Assembly: GCA_048213135.1 (NCBI GenBank)
Contig: PS015119.1
Span: forward strand, 53,746 to 117,699
Reading direction: 5' to 3'
DNA from: Reclinomonas americana ATCC 50394
Taxonomy: Eukaryota > Jakobida > Jakobea > Jakobida
DNA: 63,954 nt
This document shows positions 61,525 to 63,954 of the stretch, piece by piece. Positions within the stretch are counted from its first letter, which is position 1; each line of letters begins with the position of its first letter. The notes under the pieces are model-generated. The model had not been told where the DNA came from and did no database searches. It worked only from the letters and a program-made list of their open reading frames with translations. The position numbers and the translations under genes were made by a program.

Positions 61525-63843
61525 NNNNNNNNNNNNNNNNNNNNNNNNNNNNNNNNNNNNNNNNNNNNNNNNNNNNNNNNNNNNNNNNNNNNNNNNNNNN
61601 NNNNNNNNNNNNNNNNNNNNNNNNNNNNNNNNNNNNNNNNNNNNNNNNNNNNNNNNNNNNNNNNNNNNNNNNNNNNNNNNNNNNNNNNNNNNNNNNNNNN
61701 NNNNNNNNNNNNNNNNNNNNNNNNNNNNNNNNNNNNNNNNNNNNNNNNNNNNNNNNNNNNNNNNNNNNNNNNNNNNNNNNNNNNNNNNNNNNNNNNNNNN
61801 NNNNNNNNNNNNNNNNNNNNNNNNNNNNNNNNNNNNNNNNNNNNNNNNNNNNNNNNNNNNNNNNNNNNNNNNNNNNNNNNNNNNNNNNNNNNNNNNNNNN
61901 NNNNNNNNNNNNNNNNNNNNNNNNNNNNNNNNNNNNNNNNNNNNNNNNNNNNNNNNNNNNNNNNNNNNNNNNNNNNNNNNNNNNNNNNNNNNNNNNNNNN
62001 NNNNNNNNNNNNNNNNNNNNNNNNNNNNNNNNNNNNNNNNNNNNNNNNNNNNNNNNNNNNNNNNNNNNNNNNNNNNNNNNNNNNNNNNNNNNNNNNNNNN
62101 NNNNNNNNNNNNNNNNNNNNNNNNNNNNNNNNNNNNNNNNNNNNNNNNNNNNNNNNNNNNNNNNNNNNNNNNNNNNNNNNNNNNNNNNNNNNNNNNNNNN
62201 NNNNNNNNNNNNNNNNNNNNNNNNNNNNNNNNNNNNNNNNNNGAGAGAGAGAGAGCGGCGAGCGGCAATTCAGGGTCACGACAATGGCTCGCTGGTGGAC
62301 AACTACACACATATACTCTCTCTCTCTCTCTCTGTCACTCACCGAACAGACGGCGACAGGCCAGGCCCATCAACGGCGGCCATGGACTCCGCCAACGCTG
62401 TCTCCTCCAATTTCAACGTGGAGAGGCGGTGTGAGGCACTCGCGTGTGTGACAGCAACGCGACCAGCGCGTCCGATTGTGGCCAAAGTCCACGCACAACT
62501 CGCGCACGCGCTCACAGCTTGTGGGCGCAACACCGATGCACACGCTAGTGAGCAACAGCACATATGTGTGCGTGTGACGATGGGAACACACGTACCTCCT
62601 CGAGTGGCAACCGCCGGGTCGCGTTCCTCCTCCTCCTCCTCCTCGGCCTCCTCCTTCTCCGCCGCATCCTTGTCGGCCTGCTTGGCCTTCTTCTTCTCCT
62701 CCTCCGCCTCCTCCTCGTCGTCCTCACGCGGTGGCGGAGAATGGTGCAACGCGTTGCGCTCGCGCTGGATCAGTTGTGCGACCTGGCTCATGACATCGCA
62801 TACCGCCGCAGTTGGATCCACGTTATCACACACCGTTTGCACCAGCTTCTGGGCGCTCTTGCTGGCCTTAACGTGCCAGCTTTTGATGTGGGCCGTCGTT
62901 GTTGTGATGGCTCTGGCCCAGAGAAGAATCTCCTCACCGATCCTCGTCATGCCCGGAGACAGTTCAGGATGCGTTGCGGCGACAACGCAAGTTGCAGCCG
63001 GTGCGGGTGGAGCTTGCGCACGAGGCCTTGAAGCAGCAGGTGCTGCACAAGAGCGTTGGTTAGAAATGACGTCGGCAGAAGTGTGCGTGCAGAGCGAGGG
63101 ATGCGCTGCAAACCAGCAGGTGTGGTGTTCTTGCCCGTCGCCTTTTCCTTCGTCTTCTTCTTCTCCTCTTCCTCCTCCTCCTTCTTGCTATCCTCACTCG
63201 ACGTGCTGCGCCGCTCGGAGGGGAAAAGTGCACCGAGCAACTTGGTGCAATGGTCCTCTGCTCGTTGAAAAACACAGTCAGCAAGCACGCATGTGTGGAG
63301 TGCACGTGCATGCGCAGAGAGGTCTGGCCACGAAACTGCATTCTTGCACGCCTTTGTCGATGTCGGCCGCCAGTTTGTAACACGAGTCTTGCAAACTCGT
63401 AACGACTGTTGGGAGGCGGGCTTCCGGCACGACTCGAGACTCTGCATGTCGCGGTGGTTATCATGAGTTCCTTGTCCGACGGAGTATATATCGACATCAT
63501 GCCAAAGTATCACGGCTCGAGTGCGCACCTTGGCTCACTGCGAGCAGCTCAAAGATCACACGAATGAGGTGCACAAATGCCGCGTGCCCATCCGCTAGCG
63601 CCGTTCTCGCCACCTCCAAGTCCGCGTTTTCTTTCAACAGCGGAATCTGCTTGAGAAACGCGTCCAACACCGTGTCATGGTTTGCCGTGGCGCCACGACG
63701 ACCAGCCGCACGAGGCCCTTGGTAGGCGAGTGCCATCGCCAGAAACAATGAGTTTCTCTGGGAGTCTCTGAGAGCAGAAACGGAGGCATCCTCGGCAATG
63801 GTCGCTGTGAGCGGTGCAACTGTCGTGGTGAGTAAAGCAGCAG

Positions 63844-63892
<49 letters not shown>

Positions 63893-63893
63893 C

Positions 63894-63928
<35 letters not shown>

Positions 63929-63954
63929 AGAAACTGTGTGGTGTGTCGCGTCAG
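56708..63954 (-). CDS. Giant protein with Fanzor/TnpB-like C-terminal RuvC zinc ribbon (5' partial)
   Basis: The last six exon joins I traced from about 59,900 to 57,229 all keep phase (VD|VAVGTAQ, VVA|ADMQCQ, WLLL|DAREATEA, QQRRA|VVCSFA, VGG|GRTGTH, LLRAL|QLTD, LKRE|IENINARR), so this part is intact. The end carries RRKLLGLKPIYFFQPAEYHT followed by TRLCSCG, then LTCGNTMCRLYGKPVGRDKS and ASKN. This matches the Fanzor/TnpB pattern E-x-x-T-T/S-x-x-C-x-C, C-x4-C, R-D-x-x-A-x-x-N: Glu at 57161-57163, Cys at 57134-57142 and 57071-57088, Asp at 57041-57043. A candidate first RuvC Asp is in LPGTVDPYNVRLALL (about 58420), but this is weak. After the ribbon comes a long Pro run and a basic tail. Upstream are over 1,000 mostly helical, Ala-rich residues, an acidic 13-residue repeat (60760-60900), and two Lys/Glu-rich tracts (62610-62730, 63150-63200). 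The gap 61525-62242 interrupts it and the start is beyond the window. It could be a domesticated or mobile nuclease, or an unrelated zinc-ribbon protein. Confidence 0.5.
60757..60900 (-). repeat. Coding minisatellite, about 39-nt units, in the giant gene
   Basis: Four imperfect units encode acidic repeats of the type ADAEMVDVNVAGH (DAEMVDIAAGDS, DAEMVDVNVAGHA, DAEMDDANVGGHA, DADSDMLDHAAS). The nucleotide units are also similar, so the expansion is recent. Confidence 0.85.
61449..61524. repeat. (GA)n microsatellite running into a gap
   Basis: GA run interrupted once, ending at the N-run 61525-62242. The same motif resumes at 62243-62254, so the gap is probably one long GA-rich intronic array plus unknown sequence. 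Confidence 0.9.
62312..62332. repeat. (CT)n run
   Basis: Short CT run, probably intronic in the giant - strand gene. Confidence 0.8.
63843..63930. repeat. Compound (AC)n-(GA)n microsatellite at window edge
   Basis: AC run followed by GA repeats with GACA interruptions. It lies just upstream (in gene direction) of the exon with SALRDSQRNSLFLAMALAYQ, so it is probably in an intron of the giant gene. Confidence 0.9.

Overview
The window is intron-rich nuclear DNA from a eukaryote, probably a unicellular one. Genes are split into many short exons with GT..AG introns, mostly about 40-110 nt. Coding DNA is GC-rich, and introns and spacers carry long (AC)n, (GA)n and (CT)n microsatellites. The proteins are purely eukaryotic types: bridge-like lipid transfer protein, MINDY deubiquitinase, kinesin-7, FAM184, PLAC8 and CCT-eta. 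A FAM184-type protein next to a CENP-E-like kinesin-7 suggests the animal/fungal side of the tree (Amorphea), but I cannot name a species. Ten N-runs interrupt the sequence: 2752-3605, 15565-16109, 19685-20391, 26778-27279, 43565-44276, 45900-46166, 47977-48594, 48921-49844, 55410-55696 and 61525-62242. Several sit inside microsatellites, and one is flanked by a 283-bp duplicate that looks like an assembly error.

Left and centre (1-47.3 kb) form a compact gene block in which transcription direction nearly alternates: an unrecognised + gene (about 37-2751 and into a gap); a huge - strand BLTP2/FMP27/SABRE-type lipid-transfer gene (3729-16629); a + MINDY-3/4-like deubiquitinase (17315-19359); a - kinesin-7 (19422-28806); a + FAM184-like coiled-coil protein (29083-33968); a - FAD-dependent oxidoreductase of TDA3/DAO type (34046-35766); a + lysine methyltransferase (36178-36891); a + PLAC8 protein (37530-38148); a - membrane-anchored metallophosphatase (38312-40606); a + PrxQ-like peroxiredoxin (40696-41491); a - CCT7 chaperonin subunit (41621-44343); and a + low-complexity protein with ILAKRR repeats (44433-47284). 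Two divergent pairs are separated by only about 90 bp.

Right side: 47.3-50.4 kb holds two gaps and nothing I can call. From 50.4 to about 54.6 kb there is a region with good splice signals and protein-like exons, best explained as a + strand gene of many short exons that I could not join fully. From 54.6 to 56.3 kb there are microsatellites and a GA-rich minisatellite. From 56.7 kb to the window end runs a giant - strand gene. Its last six exons join with consistent splice phase and end in a zinc ribbon with the E..TT..C.CG / C....C / RDKSASKN pattern of Fanzor/TnpB RuvC nucleases, behind more than 1,000 residues of unrecognised helical sequence. That gene is the most likely novel system in the window.

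The genes do not form a pathway. They are mostly housekeeping functions (protein folding, lipid transport, ubiquitin, cytoskeleton, redox). No tRNA, rRNA or CRISPR array was recognised.
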